From Ferrovibrio sp. (GTDB lineage: Bacteria; Pseudomonadota; Alphaproteobacteria; Ferrovibrionales; Ferrovibrionaceae), in the NCBI RefSeq assembly GCF_017994015.1, contig NZ_JAGOLP010000009.1, forward strand, positions 35,521 to 99,520: a DNA stretch of 64,000 nucleotides. Reading direction: 5' to 3'. This document shows positions 28,871 to 36,874 of the stretch, piece by piece. The notes under the pieces were generated by a model. It saw only the letters and a list, made by a program, of their open reading frames with translations. It ran no database searches and was not told the DNA's origin. A program made the position numbers and the translations under genes. Position 1 is the stretch's first letter; each line of letters begins with the position of its first letter.

Positions 28871-28880
28871 GCTCCTGGCC

Positions 28881-29621
28881 TCACAGCATGGCATCCTGCA
28901 ACAGCCTGACCGGCGCAGTGAAAAAATAACCCTCATTGCGGATTGTCTTGATGAAGGCTGGGTCCTGCGGATTGGCCTCGATCTTGCGGCGCAAGCGGCT
29001 GATCTGCACATCGATGCTGCGATCATAGGCCTGGGTCATCCGGCCATGCGCCAGATCAAGCAACTGGTCGCGGGTCAGGGCGCGCTGCGGATGCTCCAGA
29101 AAAGCCAGCAGCAGGTCAAATTCGCCGCTGGTCAGATCAGTCAGCGCACCGCCCGGCGATGTGAGGGTGCGCCGGCTGGCATTGAGCTGCCAGCCACCAA
29201 ATTCGTAGACAGCTACAGTGGGCCGCTCGGCATTGATGCTGACGGCGCCGAGCCGGCGGGTCACGGCGCGGATACGCGCCAGCAATTCGCGTGGGTTGAA
29301 CGGTTTCACCACATAATCATCGGCGCCGATCTCCAGGCCGATGATGCGGTCGGTATCGCCGCTCATCGCGGTCAGCAGGATGATCGGCACGGCACTCTGC
29401 GCCCGCATGCGGCGGCAGAGCGACAGGCCATCCTCACCCGGCATCATGATATCCAGCACAATCACATCGATGCGGGCCGCCTCGCAAACCGCAAACATGG
29501 CGCGGCCATCGCCGGCCTGGCTGACTTTCAGCCCGTGATCGGTCAGGAAACGCGCCAGCATGGCGCGGATGCGGTGATCGTCGTCAACTATCAGAACATG
29601 GGTGCTGGGCTGGGTGGTCAC
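28881..29621 (-). CDS. OmpR-family response regulator
   Basis: A 246-residue regulator: receiver with acidic triad (VDDDHR), phospho-acceptor Asp in VLDIMMPGEDG (about 57), Lys in VVKPFNPRELLARI, then an OmpR winged helix with YDRSIDVQISRLRRKIE. The GTG at 29621 is chosen because GGAG lies 6 bases upstream; the upstream ATG in the open frame would add 34 residues unlike any receiver. It is coupled to the kinase downstream and divergent from the MipA-type gene. Confidence 0.9.
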   Translation of the reverse strand: MTTQPSTHVLIVDDDHRIRAMLARFLTDHGLKVSQAGDGRAMFAVCEAARIDVIVLDIMMPGEDGLSLCRRMRAQSAVPIILLTAMSGDTDRIIGLEIGADDYVVKPFNPRELLARIRAVTRRLGAVSINAERPTVAVYEFGGWQLNASRRTLTSPGGALTDLTSGEFDLLLAFLEHPQRALTRDQLLDLAHGRMTQAYDRSIDVQISRLRRKIEANPQDPAFIKTIRNEGYFFTAPVRLLQDAML

Positions 29622-29785
29622 GGCTTTCTCCAATGCCGCCAGTATAGCAGCTTGGCCCGGGCCAGCACCCGGCTGGCAACATTCTGAAACATATCGATAC
29701 AGGGCCGAAACCCGCCCGGCCACCGCAATGGCTAGGGTGCGCCATCCCGCCGCTGTGCGGTTTGCCAGAAAAGAGCCTCCTGCCC

Positions 29786-30643
29786 ATGAAAAACACTATG
29801 CTTCCCCCCGCCTCGCAGTTCCTGTCACGCATCCTGCCTTTTGCTGCCGCTTTATGGGTTTTGTCTTTTGCCGCAGCCGCGCAGCAGCCCAATGCACAGG
29901 CCAATGCTCTGGCCGGGCAGGCAGCGGAGAAAAAGGACTGGGATATCCGGCTCGGCGCCGGCGCCATGTTCCAGCCGGATTACGAGGGCAGCGACGATTA
30001 CGAAGTGGCGCCTTTGCCTTTCCTGATGGTGAATTATCGCGACCTGGTATTCCTGCGCGGCCCGATGCTGGGCGTGAACGCCTTCACCTGGCAGGGGCCA
30101 CGCCCCTCCGACAAGCTGCAAGCCGGGCCTTTGCTGCGCTACCAGATGGGCCGCGATGATGGCGATAATGATGCGCTGCGCGGCCTGGGCGATATCGATG
30201 CCGGCGCCGAAATCGGCGGCTTCATCAATTATCGCATCGGATCATGGTCCACCGGCCTGACCGTGTTCCACGATGCCAGCGGCGCCCATGATGGCTGGAC
30301 CGCCAAGCTCAGCGGCGGCTACATGCATAGCTTCGGCCCCAAGCTGCGCGCCCGCTCGGAAGTATCCGCCACCTGGGCCGACGAGAATTACACCCAGAGC
30401 TTCTTCGGCATCACCGCCGCACAGGCGCAGCGCAGCGGCCTCAGGCAATACACCCCCGAAGCCGGGTTCAAGGATGTCAGCCTGTCGCTTGATCTGGATT
30501 ACAGCCTGACCCAGCATTGGGGCCTCACTGGCCGGGTTGGCTACAAGCGCCTGCTCGGCGATGCCGCCAGCAGCCCACTGGTTGAGGATAAGGGCTCGGC
30601 CGACCAGTTCAGCACCGGCCTGATTCTCAGCTACAAATTCTGA
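29786..30643 (+). CDS. MipA/OmpV-family outer-membrane protein
   Basis: A 285-residue protein with an N-terminal signal sequence (hydrophobic FAAALWVLSFAAAAQ, probable cleavage after AAA/QQ). DIRLGAGAMFQPDYEGSDDYEVAPLPFL is the MipA/OmpV opening, and the alternating strands end in an aromatic C-terminal Phe (SYKF), the usual beta-barrel assembly signal. Family members act in murein-enzyme scaffolding or as porin-like barrels. The divergent OmpR-EnvZ-type pair 165 bases away probably controls it. Confidence 0.85.
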   Translation: MKNTMLPPASQFLSRILPFAAALWVLSFAAAAQQPNAQANALAGQAAEKKDWDIRLGAGAMFQPDYEGSDDYEVAPLPFLMVNYRDLVFLRGPMLGVNAFTWQGPRPSDKLQAGPLLRYQMGRDDGDNDALRGLGDIDAGAEIGGFINYRIGSWSTGLTVFHDASGAHDGWTAKLSGGYMHSFGPKLRARSEVSATWADENYTQSFFGITAAQAQRSGLRQYTPEAGFKDVSLSLDLDYSLTQHWGLTGRVGYKRLLGDAASSPLVEDKGSADQFSTGLILSYKF

Positions 30644-30728
30644 ACCATCACAGGGGCGGGCGTTTTGCCAGTTGGCCCGAACGCCCTACCTTGTTATCCA
30701 CCAGCAGCATCTCAAGGATAGTCCAGCC

Positions 30729-31178
30729 ATGCCGGCCGCCCCAGCCTCAGCCAGTCGCCGTTTCAGCATCGCCGCGCTGATCCTGCTACTGCTGTTGGCC
30801 CTGGCTGATATCGCCTGGCTGCTGACCGCCACCGGCTGGCTCTATCGGCCGCAACTGGGCGCTTTGCTCAATCCGGCCCCGGTGCTGTGGGCCGCCATCA
30901 GCTTTTACCTGCTGTACTGGTTTGGGCTGTGCCTGTTTGTGCTGCGCCCGGCCCTGGCGGCCGGCTCGGCCTGGCTGGCTTGTGGCCTGGGCGCCGCCTT
31001 TGGCCTGGTGGCCTATGGCACTTATGATCTGACCAATCAGGCCACCATCGTCGGCTGGCCGGCACTGGTCACTTTCATTGACATGGCCTGGGGCAGCCTG
31101 CTCAGCGCCACCAGCTGCGGCCTGGCCTGCGCGCTGGCGCAACGCTTCACGGCAAACCGAGCCAATCCTCAACTCTGA
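30729..31178 (+). CDS. DUF2177-family membrane protein
   Basis: A 149-residue integral membrane protein with four hydrophobic segments. The motif VAYGTYDLTNQATIVGWP followed by FIDMAWGSLLSA is the DUF2177 signature; function is unknown. AAGGA precedes the ATG at 30729. Its last 32 bases overlap the convergent vapC gene. Confidence 0.8.
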   Translation: MPAAPASASRRFSIAALILLLLLALADIAWLLTATGWLYRPQLGALLNPAPVLWAAISFYLLYWFGLCLFVLRPALAAGSAWLACGLGAAFGLVAYGTYDLTNQATIVGWPALVTFIDMAWGSLLSATSCGLACALAQRFTANRANPQL

Positions 31179-31554
31179 GGCCTTCAACGCGGCTGAATTC
31201 ACGCAAATTGCCGGTGACAACCACCAGCCCGCGGCTGCGCGCATGGCCGGCAATCATCAGATCATACGGGCCGATCACACTGCCCTGGCGTTCTAGCCGG
31301 CTGCGGATATCGGCAAAATGCATGGCGGCTTCGGCATCAAAGGCCAGCACTTCAAGCCGTTCGGCAAAATGCTCCACCTGCTGGCGATGATGCAGCGGTC
31401 GCGCCGAGCGTTCGGCGCCGTAGAGCAATTCACCCAATGTCACCACCGAGATGCATAAAGCTTCGGCTTCCTGATTGAACCGCAAGCGGGCGCTGGCCGG
31501 TCGTTCACGCAGCACACGGATGCAGATATCGGTATCCAGCATGTAGCGCAGCAT
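31147..31554 (-). CDS. vapC: VapC-type PIN-domain ribonuclease toxin
   Basis: A 135-residue PIN nuclease. The first acidic residue lies in MLDTDICIRVL, the second in TLGELLYGAE, and the later ones in DLMIAGHARSRGLVVVTGN, matching the VapC acidic quartet. VapC toxins cut tRNA or rRNA when the antitoxin is lost. The ATG shares one base with the vapB stop (TGATG). The 3' end runs 32 bases into the convergent DUF2177 gene. Confidence 0.9.
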   Translation of the reverse strand: MLRYMLDTDICIRVLRERPASARLRFNQEAEALCISVVTLGELLYGAERSARPLHHRQQVEHFAERLEVLAFDAEAAMHFADIRSRLERQGSVIGPYDLMIAGHARSRGLVVVTGNLREFSRVEGLRVEDWLGLP

Positions 31555-31778
31555 CAGAAGTCATCACGTTGCTGCATTACCGGCTGCTGCCGCTCCGGCA
31601 GATCAATGCCGGGAGCGTCAAAAAAATCATCCCAGGCGCAACTGGCCGGCACAATCAGCCGCTTCACGCCTTGTTTCAGCACCAGAACATCCTGAACCTC
31701 GGCCGGAAATGCCACGTCTCGTGGCAACCGCAAAGCCTGGCTACGATTTGATTGGAATAGTTTGGTTCGTGTGGGCAT
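31554..31778 (-). CDS. vapB: VapB-type antitoxin
   Basis: A 74-residue antitoxin with the AbrB/SpoVT swapped-hairpin opening KLFQSNRSQALRLPRDVAFP, which binds DNA, and a C-terminal acidic tail (WDDFFDAPGIDLPERQQ) that blocks VapC. AGGAG lies 8 bases before the ATG. It is first in the vapBC operon, with a 9-base inverted repeat 27 bases upstream as probable operator. Confidence 0.88.
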   Translation of the reverse strand: MPTRTKLFQSNRSQALRLPRDVAFPAEVQDVLVLKQGVKRLIVPASCAWDDFFDAPGIDLPERQQPVMQQRDDF

Positions 31779-31804
31779 CGCTCGATCTCCTGAAGCAGCG
31801 TGAG

Positions 31805-31823
31805 GATATACATTATGTATATC
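31805..31823. promoter_or_regulatory. Probable vapBC operator
   Basis: A perfect inverted repeat, GATATACAT / ATGTATATC, with a single central T, 27 bases upstream of vapB. Such palindromes next to vapB are usual VapBC autoregulatory sites. Confidence 0.65.
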
Positions 31824-31839
31824 CCAGTTTTGACTGAAA

Positions 31840-31864
31840 GCAATAAATATATTTTATATATTGC
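31840..31864. promoter_or_regulatory. AT-rich palindrome, probable ArsR operator
   Basis: GCAATA...TATTGC outer arms enclose an AT-rich core with partial dyad symmetry. It lies 31 bases upstream of the ArsR-type gene, where ArsR regulators commonly bind. The whole 31779-31895 region is much more AT-rich than its surroundings and would hold both divergent promoters. Confidence 0.5.
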
Positions 31865-31895
31865 TTATTTAAGTAAAATATGAAATAAAGAGGCC

Positions 31896-32204
31896 ATGGA
31901 AAGTTTTGCAGCCCTGGCCGACCCGACGCGGCGGCAGATCATCGAATTGCTTGGCCCCGGCCCACTGCCGGCCGGTGCCATCGCGGCACATTTTGAACTC
32001 TCCGCCCCGGCGGTTTCGCAGCATCTGAAAGTGCTGCGCCAGGCCGGGCTGGTGAGCCAGCGGGTGGATGCGCAGCGCCGCATCTATGCGCTGAACCAGG
32101 CCGGCTTTGGCGAGATGGAGGCCTGGCTTGGCCGGGTGCGGCAATTCTGGGGCCCAAGGCTCGACGCATTGCAAGCTGAACTGGAAAAGGACCAGAACCG
32201 ATGA
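31896..32204 (+). CDS. ArsR-family transcriptional regulator
   Basis: A 102-residue winged-helix repressor starting FAALADPTRRQIIELLGPGPL, with the recognition helix in LSAPAVSQHLKVLRQAGLV. No metal-binding cysteine pair is present, so it belongs to the non-metal ArsR group usually paired with AHSA1 genes. Its stop overlaps the next gene by 4 bases (ATGA). Confidence 0.9.
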   Translation: MESFAALADPTRRQIIELLGPGPLPAGAIAAHFELSAPAVSQHLKVLRQAGLVSQRVDAQRRIYALNQAGFGEMEAWLGRVRQFWGPRLDALQAELEKDQNR

Positions 32205-32767
32205 ATGCCATGACGCAGACCAGCGATTACGGCGAAGTGCTTGAATCCGGCGCGGTGCGTTTCACCCGCCTGCTGCCGGGGCCGGCGGAACGGATCTGGG
32301 CTTATCTGACGCAATCCGAATTGCGCGCCACCTGGCTTGCCGCCGGGCCGATGGATCTACGCATCGGCGGCGCGGTGGAACTGGAATTCTGGAACGGCAA
32401 GCTGGGCGCGGAGCCGGAAACCCCGCCGGCGGATTATGCCAAATATGAAGGCAGCAAATTACTGGGCCATATCACCCGGCTGGAGCCGCCGCATCTGCTG
32501 GCCTTCACCTGGGGCGAAGATGGCAGCGGCTGTAAAGCCAGCGATGCGCAGTCGGAAGTGACCTTTGAATTGCGGCCCGAGGGCGAGAAAATCCGCCTGG
32601 TGCTGACCCATCGCCGGCTTGGCGGGCGCGATGCCATGCTCAGTGTTTCCGGCGGCTGGCACACCCATCTGGATACGCTGGTGGAACGCGCCTATGGCCG
32701 TGTGCCCGACAGTTTCTGGCGCCGCTATCTGCCGCTCAACCAGTACTACGACCGGCTGCTGCCCTAG
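32201..32767 (+). CDS. SRPBCC (AHSA1-like) domain protein
   Basis: A 188-residue protein with an Aha1-like START fold for binding hydrophobic ligands: VRFTRLLPGPAERIWAYLTQSELRATWL, then HITRLEPPHLLAFTWGED and a C-terminal helix with GGWHTHLDTLVERAYG. ArsR plus AHSA1 is a very common two-gene operon whose function is mostly unknown. The TAG stop is made of a TA dinucleotide plus the first G of the palindromic element that follows; without the element the stop would be TAA. Confidence 0.85.
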   Translation: MNAMTQTSDYGEVLESGAVRFTRLLPGPAERIWAYLTQSELRATWLAAGPMDLRIGGAVELEFWNGKLGAEPETPPADYAKYEGSKLLGHITRLEPPHLLAFTWGEDGSGCKASDAQSEVTFELRPEGEKIRLVLTHRRLGGRDAMLSVSGGWHTHLDTLVERAYGRVPDSFWRRYLPLNQYYDRLLP

Positions 32768-33036
32768 AGCGGTTCATATTCATATGGAAGCACTTGCGCC
32801 TTGGCGATTTTGCGTTTTGCGGAGGAGCCCGGCGCTGGGCGTAGTGGGACTACGGCCAAGCCGGGCGACGCGCGCAAAACGCAAAATCGCCCGGCCCCTT
32901 CGGGGTTGCGCCTGGAGGCGGCATCCGCGTCGTCGAAACGCTTGCAGGTACCACAAGGTACCTGCTGCGCGCTTCTCCTATCGGCCTACCGCCTCCAGAC
33001 GCAACGCAGGTGCTTCCATATGAATATGAACCGCTC
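32767..33036. mobile_element. 270 bp palindromic MITE-like element with TA target duplication
   Basis: No coding capacity is seen. The ends are inverted repeats: 27 perfect bases from GAGCGGTTCATATTC inwards, then one mismatch and four more matches. TA flanks both ends (32765-32766 and 33037-33038). Inside are a perfect 19 bp stem (32803-32821 with 32873-32891) with further nested hairpins (GCCCGGC/GCCGGGC; CGTAGT/ACTACG), and a second arm (32907-32921 with 32989-33003, one mismatch) holding GCAGGTACC/GGTACCTGC. The strand could fold as a cloverleaf. TA duplication suggests mobilisation by an IS630/Tc1-type transposase, which is not in the window. It may also act as a terminator for the convergent genes. 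Confidence 0.8.
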
Positions 33037-34535
33037 TAATCCTGCATCACCTGCGTGGCGGGGAAATACAGCGCCGCCCGGGTGCCGGCCGGCTGCTGTC
33101 CTGGCAGCATCTGGCTGATGCTGAGCCGGCCGCCATGCAGTTCCACCAGCATCTTGGTGATCGACAGGCCAAGCCCGGCGCCACCCCGGCGCCGGGTATA
33201 GACATCACTGGCAATGCCGAAGGGTTCCAGCACCTGGGCCAGCCTTTCGGCATCGATGCCCGGGCCATTGTCGCAAACACTGATCGCGGTGCCGACCACA
33301 TCCTGCTCCACCCGCACCAGGATGCTGCCATCTTCGGGCGTATATTTCACCGCATTGCTGAGCAAGTTGAGCAGCATCTGGCGCAGGCCGCGCCGATCCG
33401 CCAGCAGGCTGGCATCGGGCGGCGCCTCAACCCGCAGATCAAGATGATTCGCCGCCACGGCGCCCTGCACCAGCCGCAAACATTCCTCGATCAGCGGCAG
33501 CAGCGAAACGACCTCGCGATGCAGGCGATATTTGCCGATTTCCAATGCTGAAAAATCCAGGATGTCATTGACCAGGCTGAGCAGATGCCCGGCGCTTTCA
33601 ACAATCAGGTTGCCATATTCACGGTATTTGCCATGGCCGAGCGGGCCGTTGATTTCCAGCGCGATCATTTCGGCAAAGCCGATGATGCCGTTCAGCGGCG
33701 TGCGCAATTCATGGCTCATATTGGCCAGGAACAGGCTTTTGCTACGGGCTGATTCGGCCGCCTGTTCCAGTGCATGCTGTAGGCGTGCTTCACGTTCGTG
33801 ATGATGGCGGATATCGCGGTAGAAAGCCGTCAGCACCGCATGTTCATCCAGCTCGATACGACGCGCACTGACTTCCACTGGCAGCAGCACGCCACTGCTG
33901 TGGTGCAGCATGGCGCCGGCTGCCACCAGACGGTCGCCATGGCTGCCGGCCTCAAACAAGGCCACCAGTCCACCGCCCAGCCCGGCCGGATGCAGTTCAC
34001 TTTCCAACCGGCCGATCAGGCTGGCCGGGGCGCAGCCGATCAATTCACCGGCCGCCGCATTGGCGTCCAGAATCCGCCCATTCACCATATCCACCATCAG
34101 GATCGCATCCGGGCTACCCTCCATGATGGCGCGATGTTTACGTTCGGATGCAATCGTCTTGGCTTGTGCCGCACGCCGCGCCGATACATCGCGCAGCACC
34201 GCAATGATCACCGGCTCGCCGCCCTGCTGTGCCTTCAGGATCGAAGCTTCGGCGGGAAACAGGCTGCCATCGCGCCGCATGCCGGTAACTTCGCGGCGGC
34301 CATGCATCATATAGGCAGTGGCCGGCGCCTGCTCGAAACGCGCCACATGATGCTGGTGCGCCGCGCGTGCGCCAAGCGGGATCAGGGTTTCAAGAGGCTG
34401 GCCGACAATCTCCTCGCGGCTATAGCCGAACACCGCTTCGGCCATGCGGTTGAAATCCAGAATACGCTGATCCATGGCGATGGTGACAACGGCCTCCGGA
34501 ATGAAGGCCAGCAGGCTGTCCTGAATATTGTTCAT
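33036..34535 (-). CDS. Soluble PAS-PAS histidine kinase
   Basis: A 499-residue kinase without membrane segments. Two PAS domains (about 1-115 with RMAEAVFGYSREEIVGQPLE; about 130-250 with ANAAAGELIGCAPASLIG) precede HisKA ([20 protein letters not shown] at about 275) and HATPase (NLLSNAVKY, DNGPGIDAERL, GGAGLGLSI). No receiver domain and no adjoining regulator. The ATG at 34535 lies 13 bases after the chemoreceptor stop, so it may signal with that receptor. The TAG stop borrows its TA from the target duplication of the palindromic element. A 41-base stretch encoding the H-box is identical to that of the kinase at 17083-18912. Confidence 0.85.
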   Translation of the reverse strand: MNNIQDSLLAFIPEAVVTIAMDQRILDFNRMAEAVFGYSREEIVGQPLETLIPLGARAAHQHHVARFEQAPATAYMMHGRREVTGMRRDGSLFPAEASILKAQQGGEPVIIAVLRDVSARRAAQAKTIASERKHRAIMEGSPDAILMVDMVNGRILDANAAAGELIGCAPASLIGRLESELHPAGLGGGLVALFEAGSHGDRLVAAGAMLHHSSGVLLPVEVSARRIELDEHAVLTAFYRDIRHHHEREARLQHALEQAAESARSKSLFLANMSHELRTPLNGIIGFAEMIALEINGPLGHGKYREYGNLIVESAGHLLSLVNDILDFSALEIGKYRLHREVVSLLPLIEECLRLVQGAVAANHLDLRVEAPPDASLLADRRGLRQMLLNLLSNAVKYTPEDGSILVRVEQDVVGTAISVCDNGPGIDAERLAQVLEPFGIASDVYTRRRGGAGLGLSITKMLVELHGGRLSISQMLPGQQPAGTRAALYFPATQVMQD

Positions 34536-34548
34536 TTCTGGCAGGTGT

Positions 34549-35952
34549 TCATGCAGCGGCGTCTTGGCGCAGGCCGTCGCGGCTGGATGCATCGAAGAAA
34601 GCGACTAACTGGGTGAGTTGTGCGGCCTGATCCGACAAGGTGGCAGTGGCGGCGCTGTTTTCCTCCACCAAAGCCGAGTTGCGCTGGGTAAGCTGATCGA
34701 GCGCAGCGATGGCGGTGTTCACTTCTTCCAGCCCCTGGGCCTGTTCACGGCTGGCCCGGGCAATTTCCGTAACGATCAGCGCCACACGGTCGCTGGCGCT
34801 GTTGATCTCAGCCAGGGTGTCGCCGCTGCGGCGCACATATTGTACACCGGCCTTAACCTGCTGGTCGGTCTCGTTGATAAGCCCTTTTATATCCTTGGAA
34901 GCGCTGGCGGCGCGCTGGGCCAGGGCGCGCACTTCCTGCGCCACAACAGCGAAGCCCTTGCCCGCCTCGCCGGCACGCGCGGCTTCCACGCTGGCATTCA
35001 ACGCCAGCAGGTTGGTCTGAAAGGCGATCTCGTCAATCAGGCCAACAATGCCGACAATGCGATGCGACCCGCCCTCGATACGATCCATCGCCGCCACCGC
35101 TTCGCGCACAATCTCGCCGCCACGCTGCGCCGCATTCCGTGCCGTCGAACTCAGCTCACTCACCATTTGTGCATTCTCGGCATTCTGCCGCACTGTATCG
35201 GTCAGCAGGGCCAGGGCGGCGGCGGTCTGTTCCAGTGTTGCCGCCTGGCTTTCGGTGCGCGAGGCCAGATCGCGGCCCCCTTCCGCCAGTTCGCCGGCTG
35301 CCGCTTCCAGCGCGGCGCTGCTCTGGGTGAGCCGGCCAGCCACATCACGCAGCACCTGCACCGTGGTGCCGGTATGCTGCATCAACAGGCCGAACTCCCC
35401 GGCATAACCCTGTTCAACCCGCTGAGCCAGATTGCCGCGCGCCAGCCCGGCCATGATGCGGCTGAGGCTTTGCAACACGGCGGCGGTGGCACCAACCACC
35501 TCGTTGATGCCTTGCGACAGGCCCAGCATGAAACCCTGCTTGCCTTCCAGCGGCAGCCGCTTGCCAAGATCACCGGCAGCCGCGGCCGAAACCAACTCGA
35601 CGATTTCCGCCTCCAGCCGCACACCTTCATCGGCGCGCTGGCGCATACTCTCTCGTGCCCTATTGATGATCTCGGCCCCGCGGCGGAAATTGCCCACCAT
35701 GCCGGTTTCGATAAATGGCCGGTAATACTGCCCTTCGGCGGCCAGGGTCAGCGACGCCCCAGACTCGCGCAAATAGGCGTCGGTCAGGTCCAACAGCCGA
35801 TTGACTGCGATGAGCGCCGGTGCATTTTCGCCATAATCGCCCACATGCAGCACGCGGGCGGAGAGATCGCCACGGGCCGCGCGGCCGCATATTTCAGCCA
35901 CCGCAGCCATAGCGGCACGCTGCTGCCGCGCCCTGCGTCCGAATATCAGCAT
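34549..35952 (-). CDS. Soluble methyl-accepting chemotaxis protein
   Basis: A 467-residue cytoplasmic chemoreceptor with no membrane segment. An N-terminal PAS-like or helical region (about 1-130, VNRLLDLTDAYLRESGASL) is followed by HAMP-like stretches, then the MCP signalling domain with the hairpin tip DEIAFQTNLLALNASVEAAR and GFAVVAQEVRALAQR, which contacts CheA/CheW. The ATG at 35952 follows a GGGGGA; the longer open frame overlaps the upstream gene and is not coding. It lies between an Aer-like PAS gene and a PAS kinase. No che genes are in the window. Confidence 0.88.
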   Translation of the reverse strand: MLIFGRRARQQRAAMAAVAEICGRAARGDLSARVLHVGDYGENAPALIAVNRLLDLTDAYLRESGASLTLAAEGQYYRPFIETGMVGNFRRGAEIINRARESMRQRADEGVRLEAEIVELVSAAAAGDLGKRLPLEGKQGFMLGLSQGINEVVGATAAVLQSLSRIMAGLARGNLAQRVEQGYAGEFGLLMQHTGTTVQVLRDVAGRLTQSSAALEAAAGELAEGGRDLASRTESQAATLEQTAAALALLTDTVRQNAENAQMVSELSSTARNAAQRGGEIVREAVAAMDRIEGGSHRIVGIVGLIDEIAFQTNLLALNASVEAARAGEAGKGFAVVAQEVRALAQRAASASKDIKGLINETDQQVKAGVQYVRRSGDTLAEINSASDRVALIVTEIARASREQAQGLEEVNTAIAALDQLTQRNSALVEENSAATATLSDQAAQLTQLVAFFDASSRDGLRQDAAA

Positions 35953-35977
35953 GCCGCGCTTCCCCCGTGTGATTTTG

Positions 35978-36502
35978 TCATTGCACGGCCAGGCCCAGTA
36001 CAAACTGGTCATAACCCTGGCCGCACTCGGCCATTGCCGCATCCAGCCGCGCCAGGCTGGTCTGCAAGCCAGCTTTACGGTCGCCAACGGCTTCCAGTCG
36101 CAACAGGTCGCGGTAGAGCGGTTCGATGGCGGCCAGCGCAGCGCGCTGTGGCTTGCGCCGGTTGGAATGATACCCATCGATCTCGCCAGCCAGGGTGTAG
36201 CTCGGCGTCACATGCGCCAGCACCCAATAGTAATCGCCGTTCTTGGCCATGTTCTTGACATAGGCGAACACCTCACGGCCGGATTGGATACGCTGCCAGA
36301 GCAACGCGAAAATCGCGCGCGGCATATCCGGGTGGCGCACAATGGCATGCGGCTGGCCCAACACCTCGCGTTCGCTGTAAAGCCCGACGCTGCAAAATAC
36401 GTCGTTGACATAAACCAGCCGGCCCTTCAGGTCGGTTTTTGACACGATAATGTCGTCGGCGTTGAAAAAGCGCTCCTGCAATGTCGGTTCTGGGCGTTTC
36501 AT
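35978..36502 (-). CDS. Aer-like PAS domain protein
   Basis: 174 residues: an Aer-type PAS domain (KTDLKGRLVYVNDVFCSVGLYSEREVLGQPH, IVRHPDMPRAIF, AYVKNMAKNGDYYWVLAHV) followed by a short helical tail. In aerotaxis receptors such a domain binds FAD, so redox sensing is likely. Here the signalling part is missing but is encoded 25 bases downstream as a separate soluble receptor, as if Aer had been split in two. AAGG lies 7 bases before the ATG at 36502. Confidence 0.85.
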   Translation of the reverse strand: MKRPEPTLQERFFNADDIIVSKTDLKGRLVYVNDVFCSVGLYSEREVLGQPHAIVRHPDMPRAIFALLWQRIQSGREVFAYVKNMAKNGDYYWVLAHVTPSYTLAGEIDGYHSNRRKPQRAALAAIEPLYRDLLRLEAVGDRKAGLQTSLARLDAAMAECGQGYDQFVLGLAVQ

Positions 36503-36874
36503 GAACAGCCTTTTCCTGGCAATGGCCGTGAGTAAGAATGAAGAGCTGTGGTTATGCCTGCGCAATTAATGCGCTTTTATTATTTTGTCCGCTCCCTGCG
36601 CTTATCATTTCAGACATCGCGATATTGCAAAATATTAGTATTGAAATATCCTCTATATTAAAGTTAAAATATTTATATTATTGATCTTAAATTCCACACA
36701 AGCCAATTTCACCGCTGAAAAATACCCCATAATACTTACCACATATCCAGATTCGTGTTAAATAAGGACTTCTTAACAATATTTTATCCTTATTTTTCCA
36801 CTTTATGTCGCCTACGGATTTATTATATATTTAAAAGAAATGCAGCCTTGGTAACCATAAAAAGAACAGTGACC
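36503..36874. other. AT-rich divergent intergenic island
   Basis: About 370 bases between two divergent genes, with long A/T runs (for example around 36630-36690 and 36775-36850) in an otherwise high-GC window. No credible gene is seen; an ATG-started extension of the downstream frame from 36755 lacks a ribosome-binding site. The composition suggests promoters under nucleoid-protein control or foreign DNA. Confidence 0.6.
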
